64,000 bases of DNA. It comes from Candidatus Thermofonsia Clade 1 bacterium. Lineage in GTDB: Bacteria; Chloroflexota; Anaerolineae; Aggregatilineales; UBA2796. This document shows, in pieces, positions 50,366-58,563 of this stretch; position 1 is the first letter of the stretch; every line of letters begins with the position of its first letter. The notes beneath the pieces were generated by a model that did no database searches, was not told the origin of the DNA, and was given only the letters and a program-made list of their open reading frames with translations. Where the stretch lies: contig PGTK01000004.1 in assembly GCA_002794705.1 (NCBI GenBank), forward strand, positions 160,336-224,335, in the 5' to 3' direction. Position numbers and translations under genes: made by a program.

Positions 50366-52044
50366 GGCGATGCTCTTCCTAGCTCTCTGGGAACGCGATA
50401 GATAGAGACATCATTATACACGGCTGCAGGCGCTTGCAAGCCGAGTTCGTTCAAACACACAGCGCCATTGAAAGGCGTCTCTTGGCGGGTCAAAATGTAG
50501 CGGACGTTGTAGCGCGCTATGATCGCACGGCAATTTTGACCTGCGTACCATGCCTGCACGTCGCTCAAGCGCTGCTTGCTGTTGATCGTATCGTAGGGAT
50601 GACCGTATACAACGCGCATTGCCGTGCTAGTGGGCAACCACAGGCTCGGCAGCGGCTCCGCCAAGACCACAGCGCCGCCTTCGCCTGTGTTGTTCAGCCA
50701 ACGGAAGGCATCTACGTAGCCTTTTGGCATCATTAAGCCGCCTTCTTCGCCACGAATTGGATCGTTAATGCCGATCATTGGCATAATCGCCATCAGCACA
50801 TTGCTCGGCACCATAAAGACGAAGAGAGCTACCAAAGCTGCCTCGCGCCACTTTGCAGGGATACGGTCAAACCAGAAGTCTTCAAGGGCGCGTGTGGCAA
50901 AGTAAACAATTGGGATGAACATGCCGATCACGCTGCGCTGCGGCATGGGCAAGGGCAAATACAGAATGATCGCGTTGACGATCAACCAGATCAGCATGAA
51001 GCGGTCGCCGTCGCGCTCAAAATAGCGCAAGGCACGCCAAATGCCGGGCAGCGCTACGATCAGCGGCAAGCCGAAGCCGAATAAATAGCGATCAGGCGGC
51101 AAAGGCGCGATCTGATTCTGTGCGATCCATGCGCTAAGGGGCGTCGCAGCCGTCATCAGCGCAAAATAGTAGACCAAGACAGGCAGCGCAGGCAGGATCA
51201 TCAAGCTGACCCAGAGTATCTCTAGCTGTGGTAAGCGTCGCGCACGCACAGTCAAGATGATCACATATATCACAAGCGCGCTGGCGATTGGCAGCCAGCC
51301 GTGCGGCAAGACGATCACCAGTGCCAGTGAGATGAGCGCGATGCTCAGCCCGCCATTGACCAGCGAAGGCGTCATCTCAAAGCCGGGACGGAAAACAGTG
51401 ATGTAGGTGGCGGCGATCAGCGCGATCAGGGTAATCGCAAGCGGAAAGTGCGGGTTGGCAAAGATCGAGAGCAGCGGAATCGCCTCAAACAAGTTGAGAT
51501 CAACGGCAAGTTGCGTCTGAGGCGTCTCGGGCGCCAACATCAGCGCCAGCCAGCCCAATCCTGAGCCAACTGCCAGAATGCTGAAGAACAGCCGACGCGG
51601 GCGCAGGCGGTGCCAGATGGTCGAGCCAAGATGGTAGAAAGCCACGAACATGGCAAAGCTCATGGTCAGGCGGGCGAGATGGAAGATGGTCAGTGCCGAA
51701 AGCCCAAGCGCATTTGCCAAATGCCCCAAGACCAGATAAAAGCTGTTCAAAAATAGACTCGGCGTAGGCTCAGGCGTGTGAGTTAGTGAGGAGAGCCACG
51801 CGCCGCGTATCCCTTGCTCAATTTTGGCAATGTAGACGGCGCTATCGAGTGGTGAGTGCAAAATGCCCACGAAACGATGCGTGGGCTGAGTGTTCAAGCT
51901 GATAAATGCCCACAAGTAGGGCAAAACCGACGCCGCGACAAGCAATCCTCCGAAAATGATCATCCAGCGCCATTCTGTGCCAGAGACGCTGGTCGCTGCT
52001 TGCTGCTGGGTCAGGATAGTTGCTGTTGCATTGTTACGCTGCAC
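50362..52044 (-). CDS. Polytopic membrane protein, glycosyltransferase-like, function unknown
   Basis: 560 residues with about 11-12 membrane segments. The N-terminal outer loop has acidic residues, the pattern SPLDSAVYIAKIEQGIRGAW, and a short soluble C-terminal end (DVQAWYAGQNCRAIIARYNV). The layout resembles polyprenyl-phosphate-dependent glycosyltransferases such as those of the GT39/GT83 group, but I cannot match a named family. It starts the minus-strand operon that ends in asd. Confidence 0.6.
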   Translation of the reverse strand: MQRNNATATILTQQQAATSVSGTEWRWMIIFGGLLVAASVLPYLWAFISLNTQPTHRFVGILHSPLDSAVYIAKIEQGIRGAWLSSLTHTPEPTPSLFLNSFYLVLGHLANALGLSALTIFHLARLTMSFAMFVAFYHLGSTIWHRLRPRRLFFSILAVGSGLGWLALMLAPETPQTQLAVDLNLFEAIPLLSIFANPHFPLAITLIALIAATYITVFRPGFEMTPSLVNGGLSIALISLALVIVLPHGWLPIASALVIYVIILTVRARRLPQLEILWVSLMILPALPVLVYYFALMTAATPLSAWIAQNQIAPLPPDRYLFGFGLPLIVALPGIWRALRYFERDGDRFMLIWLIVNAIILYLPLPMPQRSVIGMFIPIVYFATRALEDFWFDRIPAKWREAALVALFVFMVPSNVLMAIMPMIGINDPIRGEEGGLMMPKGYVDAFRWLNNTGEGGAVVLAEPLPSLWLPTSTAMRVVYGHPYDTINSKQRLSDVQAWYAGQNCRAIIARYNVRYILTRQETPFNGAVCLNELGLQAPAAVYNDVSIYRVPRELGRASP

Positions 52045-52379
52045 GCTTTCATACTCCCATGCTGCGCTTGCCGCCTCTTGCCTCTATGATAGTCCATTCT
52101 GAGGCGCGCCTAGGTAACGAACTCAAAACAATCTGCCTTTCAAGAATAACTTTGTGATGCAAGGCAAGCGCCCTAGCAGCGCAGCGGTGAAGACACTTTC
52201 GGTTAAAACCTATGCCACAGCTGGATGAGCTCATGGCAAAGCTCACTCAAACTGAAACAGGATGGGATCGTCTGCGATACCAAGTGCCGCAGTTGTGGCG
52301 GCGCACTAGCACCTTTTCTTTTCGGAAAATATGATACAATTTACCCACAGGTCGTTTCTGCGTGACGGGAGAGTCGATC
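52045..52379. other. Intergenic stretch with a possible zinc-ribbon gene remnant
   Basis: No intact gene is seen. On the plus strand near 52250-52335 a frame reads LKQDGIVCDTKCRSCGGALA and then APFLFGKYD, like the end of a zinc-ribbon protein. Immediately upstream another frame reads LDELMAKLTQTE, suggesting a frameshifted remnant. A TATGAT/TACAAT stretch (52330-52340) may be the -10 region for the LysM gene. The evidence is weak for all of these. Confidence 0.35.
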
Positions 52380-53051
52380 ATGCGCCCTGTCTACCGCTTA
52401 TTGGTCTGTGTGCTTGCCTGCGCGCTCGCCTTCGCCGCTCCGACCCCGCCCGTTCAGGCGCAAGGCGGCAGCCGCACCTACGTGGTGCAACCCGGCGATA
52501 CACTTTTCAGCATTGCGGCGCGTTTTGGCGTCAGCCTGAGCGAACTTGCCACCATCAACGGCTTTTACGATATTCATCGCCTTTTTGTTGGGCAGGTGCT
52601 GATCTTGCCCGCCACCGCAGTTGTGCCTCGCCCTGTGACGCCTGCGCAGCCCGTAGTGCAGCCTGTTCCAGTGCAGCCCGTCTTTCCGCCCGGCACCACC
52701 GTCACCACTGTGACCACTTTCACAGCCTACACAGTGCGGCGCGGCGATACCTTGGCTGTGATCGCAGAGCGCTTCGGCACAACGATCGCGGCAATTATGG
52801 GCGCTAACGGCATTCGCAACCCGAATCGCATCTTTGTCGGGCAAGTTTTGAATATCCCGCGCACGCGCACTACAATTGTGCCTGCACCACGCGCCGTTGC
52901 ACAACGCGGACGCACTTACGTAGTCCAGCCCGGCGATACGCTCTTCCTGATCGCGGCGCGTTTCCATCGCAACGTCTACGATATTGCGCGTGCCAATAAC
53001 ATCCTAAACTTGAACCATATTTTTGTCGGTCAAGTGCTAGTTATCCCGTAA
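52380..53051 (+). CDS. Secreted protein with three LysM domains
   Basis: 223 residues from the ATG at 52380, with GGGAGAG upstream. A signal peptide ends near PVQAQG. Three LysM domains follow: near residues 33-77 (TYVVQPGDTLFSIAARFGVS), 116-160 (AYTVRRGDTLAVIAERFGTT) and 180-223 (TYVVQPGDTLFLIAARFHRN), each ending in an IFVGQVL-type strand. A Pro/Val-rich linker separates the first two. It should bind glycan chains of the wall. There is no catalytic domain. Confidence 0.9.
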   Translation: MRPVYRLLVCVLACALAFAAPTPPVQAQGGSRTYVVQPGDTLFSIAARFGVSLSELATINGFYDIHRLFVGQVLILPATAVVPRPVTPAQPVVQPVPVQPVFPPGTTVTTVTTFTAYTVRRGDTLAVIAERFGTTIAAIMGANGIRNPNRIFVGQVLNIPRTRTTIVPAPRAVAQRGRTYVVQPGDTLFLIAARFHRNVYDIARANNILNLNHIFVGQVLVIP

Positions 53052-53080
53052 ACTTTTAGTGCGTGAGGTGCTGGGCGTTG

Positions 53081-53860
53081 ATGGCACGGGACTCAGTTGA
53101 GCGCTTCTATTCAGAAATGCCGCTTGTGTTAGGTCATCGTGGCGCGAGCTATGATGCGCCTGAGAATACCATTGCCGCTTTCACGCTGGCGCGCCAACAG
53201 GGCGCCGACGGCGTTGAGCTAGACACCATGCTCACCCGCGACGGCGTGCCAGTTGTGATTCATGATTTCACGCTAGATAAGACCACGAACGGCAGCGGCT
53301 TGGTCAAGGAGCATGACCTACGCGCTATCAAGGCGCTGGATGCCGGCAGCCACTACGATTTTCAATTCCGAGATGAGCGCATCCCGACGTTGGATGAGGC
53401 GTTTGAGGCGCTCGGTAGGGAGCTGATCATCAATGTGGAGCTGAAAACTATCGCGTGGCGCTCAGACGGCTTGGAACTGGCTGTGCTGAACGTGATCCGC
53501 CGCCACAACGCCGCTAACCGCGTGATTGTCTCATCCTTCAATCCCTTTGCCTTGCGCCGTTTCCGCGCCCTTGCGCCCCATATCCCCATCGGCTATCTCT
53601 ATGCGCCTGAAGAGCCGATCTATCTGCGCTACGGCTGGTTCATGATCGGCTGCCCGCATGAGGCGCGCCATCCGCATCACAGCCTTGTGGATGAAGGCTT
53701 CATGGCGTGGGCAAAAGCAGCGCGCTACCGCGTTCACGTCTGGACAGTTGACGATCCGCAGCGCATTCGCCAACTGCGCGATCTGGGCGTGGATGCAATC
53801 ATCACCAATCGCCCGAACATCGCCCTTGAGGCGCTTGGGCGGCGTGTGCGCGCCCGATGA
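53081..53860 (+). CDS. Glycerophosphodiester phosphodiesterase (GDPD family)
   Basis: 259 residues; an in-frame GTG at 53063 would add 6. The catalytic region LVLGHRGASYDAPENTIAAF, GADGVELDTMLTRDG and VVIHDFTLDKTTNGSG carries the His, Glu and Asp of the TIM-barrel GDPD enzymes, and VHVWTVDDPQRIRQL is the typical end. It hydrolyses glycerophosphodiesters to glycerol-3-phosphate and alcohol. No signal peptide is seen. It overlaps the next gene by ATGA. Confidence 0.93.
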   Translation: MARDSVERFYSEMPLVLGHRGASYDAPENTIAAFTLARQQGADGVELDTMLTRDGVPVVIHDFTLDKTTNGSGLVKEHDLRAIKALDAGSHYDFQFRDERIPTLDEAFEALGRELIINVELKTIAWRSDGLELAVLNVIRRHNAANRVIVSSFNPFALRRFRALAPHIPIGYLYAPEEPIYLRYGWFMIGCPHEARHPHHSLVDEGFMAWAKAARYRVHVWTVDDPQRIRQLRDLGVDAIITNRPNIALEALGRRVRAR

Positions 53861-55152
53861 AGCACTTTCGTCTAGCACTGATCGGCGCTCTAATCATTTT
53901 GATAGCGCTTAGCGGGGCGCTCTGGGCTGATCTATCAGCACAGGGCGCGCTGTGGCGCGCTTTATACAGCGTCACAGGTGAGCAGGCGCCCTTTGCACAG
54001 CTGTATGCTTTCCTAGACTATCTGGGCAACCTCTCGCGCCGAATGCCCTACACAGCGGATGATATCCCTGTCGCCTATACGGTCGAAAATCCGCTTGGCG
54101 TCAACAGTTTTCTAGAGCTAGAGCCAGAGCTGAGCAAGCGCGAATTGCAAATGCGCATGATCGCTGAGGCGGGCATCGGCTGGATTCGCCAAAAGTTCAC
54201 TTGGCAGGATATCGAGATACGCGGGCGCGGTAACTTTGTTGATGATCGCAACGACCTCGACGGCGACGGAATCCCTGACCCAATTGATGCCTGGGCGAAG
54301 TACGATCACATTGTGGATTTGGCAGAGCAGTATGGCGTGCAAATCTGGGCGCGGCTTGGCACGCCGCCTGCGTGGAGTCAGCCTGAGGGCTTGCAAGGCA
54401 CCTTCGCCCCGCCCGCCGACTTTCAAGACTTTGTGAACTACGCTGTAGCGGTCGCAGAGCGCTACAAGGGGCGCGTGCGGCACTTCCAAATCTGGAATGA
54501 GCCGAATCTCGCCTTTGAGTGGGGCGATCAGCCCGTTGAGCCTGAGCGCTACACAGAGCTGCTTTGCCGCACTTACCGCGCTCTGAAGGTGGTTGATCCG
54601 CAGATTGTGGTCATTAGCGGCGCCCTAGCGCCCACAATTGACCTGAGCGGCTACAATTTGAGCAGCTTCGTCTTTTTGGAGCGCATGTACGCCGCAGGCG
54701 CTAGGGATTGCTTTGATGTGCTGGGCGCGCAGGGCTACGGCTTGTTCTCCGGACCGACGGATCGGCGACTGCGCATCACGACCATCAACTTTGCGCATGT
54801 GATCTGGCTGCGCGACATGATGGTGGCACACGGCGACGCTGAAAAGCCGATCTGGATCGGCGAAATGGCTTGGAATCCCGTGCCTGATGATCCCAACATC
54901 CGCGACCGATTGACCTACGGGCAAGTCACAGATGCACAAGCGGCGCAATACGCTGTGGATGCTTACGAACGAGCGCGGATAGAGTGGCCTTGGGTCGGCG
55001 TGATAGCGTATTGGTTTTTCAAGCGCCCTGATACCAGCGAGATCGATCAGAGCTGGTACTATTTCCGCATGGTTGAGCCTGACTTCACGCCGCGCCCTGT
55101 CTATTTTGCCATTCAGGAATATGCGCAGGCGCGCTTTGGTCAGCGTCGCTGA
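53857..55152 (+). CDS. Membrane-anchored GH39-like TIM-barrel glycosidase
   Basis: 431 residues. An N-terminal signal anchor (LALIGALIILIALSGALWA) is followed by a barrel of clan GH-A type. The likely acid/base Glu is in HFQIWNEPNLAFEWG and the nucleophile Glu in KPIWIGEMAWNPV. Residues 129-145 (DDRNDLDGDGIPDPIDA) form an Asp-rich calcium loop of the thrombospondin type-3 or dockerin kind inserted in the barrel. The substrate is unknown. It is translationally coupled to the GDPD gene. Confidence 0.75.
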   Translation: MKHFRLALIGALIILIALSGALWADLSAQGALWRALYSVTGEQAPFAQLYAFLDYLGNLSRRMPYTADDIPVAYTVENPLGVNSFLELEPELSKRELQMRMIAEAGIGWIRQKFTWQDIEIRGRGNFVDDRNDLDGDGIPDPIDAWAKYDHIVDLAEQYGVQIWARLGTPPAWSQPEGLQGTFAPPADFQDFVNYAVAVAERYKGRVRHFQIWNEPNLAFEWGDQPVEPERYTELLCRTYRALKVVDPQIVVISGALAPTIDLSGYNLSSFVFLERMYAAGARDCFDVLGAQGYGLFSGPTDRRLRITTINFAHVIWLRDMMVAHGDAEKPIWIGEMAWNPVPDDPNIRDRLTYGQVTDAQAAQYAVDAYERARIEWPWVGVIAYWFFKRPDTSEIDQSWYYFRMVEPDFTPRPVYFAIQEYAQARFGQRR

Positions 55153-55164
55153 GCGAAAATGCGC

Positions 55165-55170
55165 TATACT
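55165..55170 (+). promoter_or_regulatory. -10 box (TATACT) for the kinase gene at 55200
   Basis: GCGCTATACTAGG lies 29 bp before the ATG, with the same GCTATA context as other -10 boxes in the window. No -35 is visible. Confidence 0.4.
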
Positions 55171-55199
55171 AGGGCTGTGCGGCATGAAAGGACGAGCGC

Positions 55200-56288
55200 A
55201 TGGAGCTACACACACTCGAAGGGCAGCAGATCGGGCAGTATAAGCTGTTGGCGTGGCTAGGCGAGGGCGCGCACGTCCATGCGTATCTAGCGCGCTCCGC
55301 TGAGACAGGCGAGTATCGCGTTTTGAAGCTGTTGAAGTCCAATTTGACAAGCAGCGAAGAGACCCTAGCGCGCTTCTACCGCGAGGCGCAAGCCGCGCTC
55401 GATCTCGATCATCCGAACGTGGTCAAGGTCTATGGCTATGACCGCGAGGGCGATCTGCTCTACTTGGTGGAGGAATTCTACGAGGGCGGCAGCTTGATGG
55501 ATCGCCTCAAGGCGCATCCCGGTCCGCAGCCGCTTGATTTTGTGCTGCGCACGCTCGAAGATATCGCCAACGGTCTCGATTTTGCCCATCAGCGTGGCAT
55601 CATCCACCGCGACCTGAAGCCTGAGAATATCCTCTATAACCGTCAGGGCAGAGCGGCGCTGAGCGATCTAGGCGTGACCAAATACGCCGATGAAGCGGAG
55701 GCGCGCTCACGGCAGGGGCTGCTCTTCGGCAACCCGAACTACATGTCGCCTGAGGAATGGCAGAGCAGACCGATTGACGCCCGCACGGATATCTATGCGC
55801 TCGGTATCATCCTGTTTGAGATGTTGACAGGCGAGTTGCCCTTTGAGCCAACTAAGACAAGCAGCATGATGTTCGTACATCTGCTGCACCTCGTGGCGAC
55901 GCCGCGCTCGCTGCTGCAATTGCGCCCTGATTTGCCGCCTGCGCTTGAGGCAGTCATCAACAAAGCTATTGAAAAAGACCCCGAACAGCGCTACCAAACA
56001 GCAGGCGCCCTCGCAGTGGACTTCAAAGCGGCACTGGCTGGCAGCACACTTAATTCTTTGGAAGGATCGGAAGGAGAGGCTACCGTGAACGCAAATGAGG
56101 CTTTCGGCAAGACAGCTGAGCGCGTTGCTGCTCAGACTACCAGCGCACCTGAGGTCGTTGTGGTGCGCCGTCCGCTCTCGCCTGTTCTGTTAGCTGCGTT
56201 TTTGGCGGCGCTACTCGGCTTGCTCTACTTGTGGTGGCGGGCGCAGCAAAGCCCTGAGACGGAGGAAGAGACCTACACGCCGCTATAA
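55200..56288 (+). CDS. Serine/threonine protein kinase with C-terminal membrane segment
   Basis: 362 residues. The kinase domain has the glycine-rich LGEGAHVHAYLA, the Lys in VLKLLKS, the catalytic IIHRDLKPENILYN, and a DLG in place of DFG (ALSDLGVTKYA). A linker of about 45 residues precedes one membrane helix (VLLAAFLAALLGLLYLWW), with a short acidic end outside. The His in the glycine loop is unusual. It has AAGGA as ribosome site. The 3' end overlaps the convergent SDR gene by 16 bp. Confidence 0.9.
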   Translation: MELHTLEGQQIGQYKLLAWLGEGAHVHAYLARSAETGEYRVLKLLKSNLTSSEETLARFYREAQAALDLDHPNVVKVYGYDREGDLLYLVEEFYEGGSLMDRLKAHPGPQPLDFVLRTLEDIANGLDFAHQRGIIHRDLKPENILYNRQGRAALSDLGVTKYADEAEARSRQGLLFGNPNYMSPEEWQSRPIDARTDIYALGIILFEMLTGELPFEPTKTSSMMFVHLLHLVATPRSLLQLRPDLPPALEAVINKAIEKDPEQRYQTAGALAVDFKAALAGSTLNSLEGSEGEATVNANEAFGKTAERVAAQTTSAPEVVVVRRPLSPVLLAAFLAALLGLLYLWWRAQQSPETEEETYTPL

Positions 56289-57085
56289 GCGCTGAAGCCG
56301 CCATCTACAGGCACAACTACCCCCGTCACAAAGCGCGCTGCATCGCTGGCAAGCCAGATCAGCGCGCCGATCAGGTCTTCGGGCGCGCCGAAGCGTCCCA
56401 TGGGCGTGTGCGCGATGATTTGGCGTCCGCGCTCAGTCAGTGCGCCGCTCTCAGGCTCAATTAATAGGAAGCGATTCTGATCGCCCAAGAAAAAGCCGGG
56501 CGCGATAGCATTCACGCGGATGTTCGGGCTGTGCTCACGCGCCATATAGACCGCTAACCACTGTGTGAAGTTGTTGAGCGCGGCTTTGGCGCTTGCATAG
56601 GCGATCACGCGAGTGAGCGGCGTGAATGCCGCCATTGACGAGATGTTGATGATCGCGCCGCTGCCTTGCGCCGCCATGGATTGCCCAAAAACCTGCGCCG
56701 CCAATACGCTCCCCAGCCAATTCAGGTTGAAAACGTAGGTCAGTGCCTCTGCAGGCAGATCGAAGAAAGTGCGCTCGTTTGGCGTTACGGTCGCTTGGGG
56801 CTGATTGCCGCCCGCCGCATTCACTAAGATATCCACACGCCCCAAATGTGCGACGATCTGCGCTGCCGCCTCACTCAACTCCGCCTTATCAAGTACATCA
56901 GCAGGGATGCCAAGTGCCTGCGTACCTGAGGCTTGCAGCTCAGCCGTGAGCGCCGCTAATGGCTCCGGTCGGCGCGCCAAAATCGCCACACTTGCGCCCG
57001 CTTGTGCCAAGCCGCGCACAAAAGCGGCGCCAAGCGCGCCCGTGCCGCCCGTCACCACTGCCACTTTACCCGTCAGATCGAACAT
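56273..57085 (-). CDS. Short-chain dehydrogenase/reductase
   Basis: 270 residues from the ATG at 57085, with GAGGTG upstream. Motifs of classical SDRs are present: the cofactor loop TGGTGALGAAFVRGLAQAG, NAAGGNQ, IINISSMAAF, and the Tyr-x-x-x-Lys active site in AYASAKAALNNFTQ. The end IWLASDAARFVTGVVVPVDGG is typical. The DLTGKVAVVTGGTGALG start resembles D-mannonate oxidoreductase/UxuB-like or gluconate 5-dehydrogenase relatives, but the substrate cannot be fixed. Confidence 0.88.
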   Translation of the reverse strand: MFDLTGKVAVVTGGTGALGAAFVRGLAQAGASVAILARRPEPLAALTAELQASGTQALGIPADVLDKAELSEAAAQIVAHLGRVDILVNAAGGNQPQATVTPNERTFFDLPAEALTYVFNLNWLGSVLAAQVFGQSMAAQGSGAIINISSMAAFTPLTRVIAYASAKAALNNFTQWLAVYMAREHSPNIRVNAIAPGFFLGDQNRFLLIEPESGALTERGRQIIAHTPMGRFGAPEDLIGALIWLASDAARFVTGVVVPVDGGFSAYSGV

Positions 57086-57236
57086 CGCAACGCACCTCGT
57101 AGACAATGATGAACGGCGGATAGTCTAGCTCGCGCTGGATAGGACAACGCGCCAAAAGCGCACGCAGCGTTGCTTCTTCCTCAGGCAATGTGCCGCCATA
57201 ATAGACTACGCGCAGTGTCCCTTGATATTCAGCTAA
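57066..57236 (-). pseudogene. In-frame continuation of the GT39 gene past its TGA stop
   Basis: After the TGA at 57237-57239 the same minus-strand frame stays open for 56 codons to a TAA at 57066-57068. The text reads LAEYQGTLRVVYYGGTLPEE and later YPPFIIVYEVRCDV, a sensible C-terminal end for a GT39-like protein. There is no good start codon of its own. This is most simply the severed natural end of the GT39 gene, or a readthrough extension. Its last 20 bp overlap the SDR start. Confidence 0.6.
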
Positions 57237-58559
57237 TCACGCGGCGATCTCAGCGCGGCTAGAACGCTGAATGCCCAACACTTCCCAAGTGCGCGGATAG
57301 AGCCAACTGCGCGCCTCAGTGAAGATGAGCCGCGAATTCGCCATCAGCTCAGGCGTGTAGTAAGTCATGGGAAGATAGGCGCCATCATGCAGATAGAGGA
57401 TCGGGATTCGCTCTGGTTCGGGCAGAGCGCGCAGATCAGCCGCAACTTGACGGAATGGCGGGCGTAGCAAGTCCGGCGGCGTGTAGTGTGAGACCAAGCC
57501 GCCCAGACATATGACGATCAGGGCGGCATACAACCAGCGTGACGGTGAGTAGCGCGGCGCGTATGCCACTCCGCCTGCCAAAGCGACCACCACAAATGGC
57601 GCTACCATGCCAAATGAGCGCTCTGAATAGATCGGCGCACGAATTGAGATAATCAGCGCGCTGAGCAACGTGCCAAATACAGCTACAAGGCAAAAGAGCC
57701 ATGCTGCGCGCACCTCAGGCTGCTTGACACGGCGCATATCTAGTGCGTTGACTGCCAAGAGCAACCAGACCGCCACCACGCCCAGCGGAATCAGCGCCTC
57801 AGGCAGAGTAACAGCGAAAACCAAGAAGCCAACTGAGAAGACCGGCGCCAAAGGGCTGGGCGGACGAATCCAGAAGCCATCGAAGACAGCGTTGGTCTGG
57901 CTGAGAAAGGTGAAGATTTGCGGCAAGTAGAGCAGGGCGATCACGATGTCCGCGCTGAGCCAATGGCGCCATTTGGCGCGCATCGGTGCGTAGCCAAGCA
58001 GCCAGAGATGTAGTGCCGCTAGGGTCAAGCCACAGATGTAGTGCGTATACAGGCTGACCGTTGCGCCGATCACATAGAGCAGCCAGCCGTAGCGTCTACC
58101 ACGCCACAGCGCTGCTAGTCCGACACCTGCCCATGCTAACGCTGTGAAGCTAAGCGCATATTGACGGGTCTCTTGCGCGTAGTAGACTTGATATGGTGCC
58201 AAAGCTGCCAAGATGAGCGCCAGCAGCGCTGCACGCCGATTGAAGAGCAAGCGCGCCAAATGATAGCAGGCAGGCAGTGCCAAAAGCGCGATCAAGACTG
58301 AGAGCATTCGCAGCGCCACAACGCTCTCGCCCGTTAACTGCACCCAGAGCCATAGCAGCGCAAAATACAGCGGCGGATGGACATCGCCTGCCACACCATT
58401 CTGGAAAAGCGCGATCGGATCAAACAGATGGACAACGCGCTGGGAGAATACCTCGTCAAACCACAAGCTATGAATGCTCAGTCCGTAGACGCGCAGCCAT
58501 GCACCGATGATCAGCAGGGCAAGCAACAGACGCAGTGGCTGACGCTGAAAGCGCGACAT
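57237..58559 (-). CDS. GT39-like membrane glycosyltransferase
   Basis: 440 residues with about 10-11 membrane segments. The first outer loop has the Asp-Glu pair of the family (HSLWFDEVFSQRVV) and GDVHPPLYFALLWLW; LLFNRRAALLALILAALAP and YYAQETRQYAL are also classical for the ArnT/PMT-like group. It probably transfers a sugar from a polyprenyl phosphate outside the membrane. It begins 4 bp after the ligase gene. The frame continues for 56 codons beyond its TGA (see 57066-57236), so the protein may be shortened at its C-terminus. Confidence 0.85.
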   Translation of the reverse strand: MSRFQRQPLRLLLALLIIGAWLRVYGLSIHSLWFDEVFSQRVVHLFDPIALFQNGVAGDVHPPLYFALLWLWVQLTGESVVALRMLSVLIALLALPACYHLARLLFNRRAALLALILAALAPYQVYYAQETRQYALSFTALAWAGVGLAALWRGRRYGWLLYVIGATVSLYTHYICGLTLAALHLWLLGYAPMRAKWRHWLSADIVIALLYLPQIFTFLSQTNAVFDGFWIRPPSPLAPVFSVGFLVFAVTLPEALIPLGVVAVWLLLAVNALDMRRVKQPEVRAAWLFCLVAVFGTLLSALIISIRAPIYSERSFGMVAPFVVVALAGGVAYAPRYSPSRWLYAALIVICLGGLVSHYTPPDLLRPPFRQVAADLRALPEPERIPILYLHDGAYLPMTYYTPELMANSRLIFTEARSWLYPRTWEVLGIQRSSRAEIAA

Positions 58560-58563
58560 CTGA

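Noticed and set aside
10177..57239. Genome-wide reassignment of TAG or TGA as sense codons
   Set aside because: Both TAG and TGA serve as ordinary stops of many genes in this window, for example TAG at 24680 and the TGA stops in the ATGA overlaps at 8345 and 28052. The two in-frame cases are better seen as local mutations, errors or readthrough.
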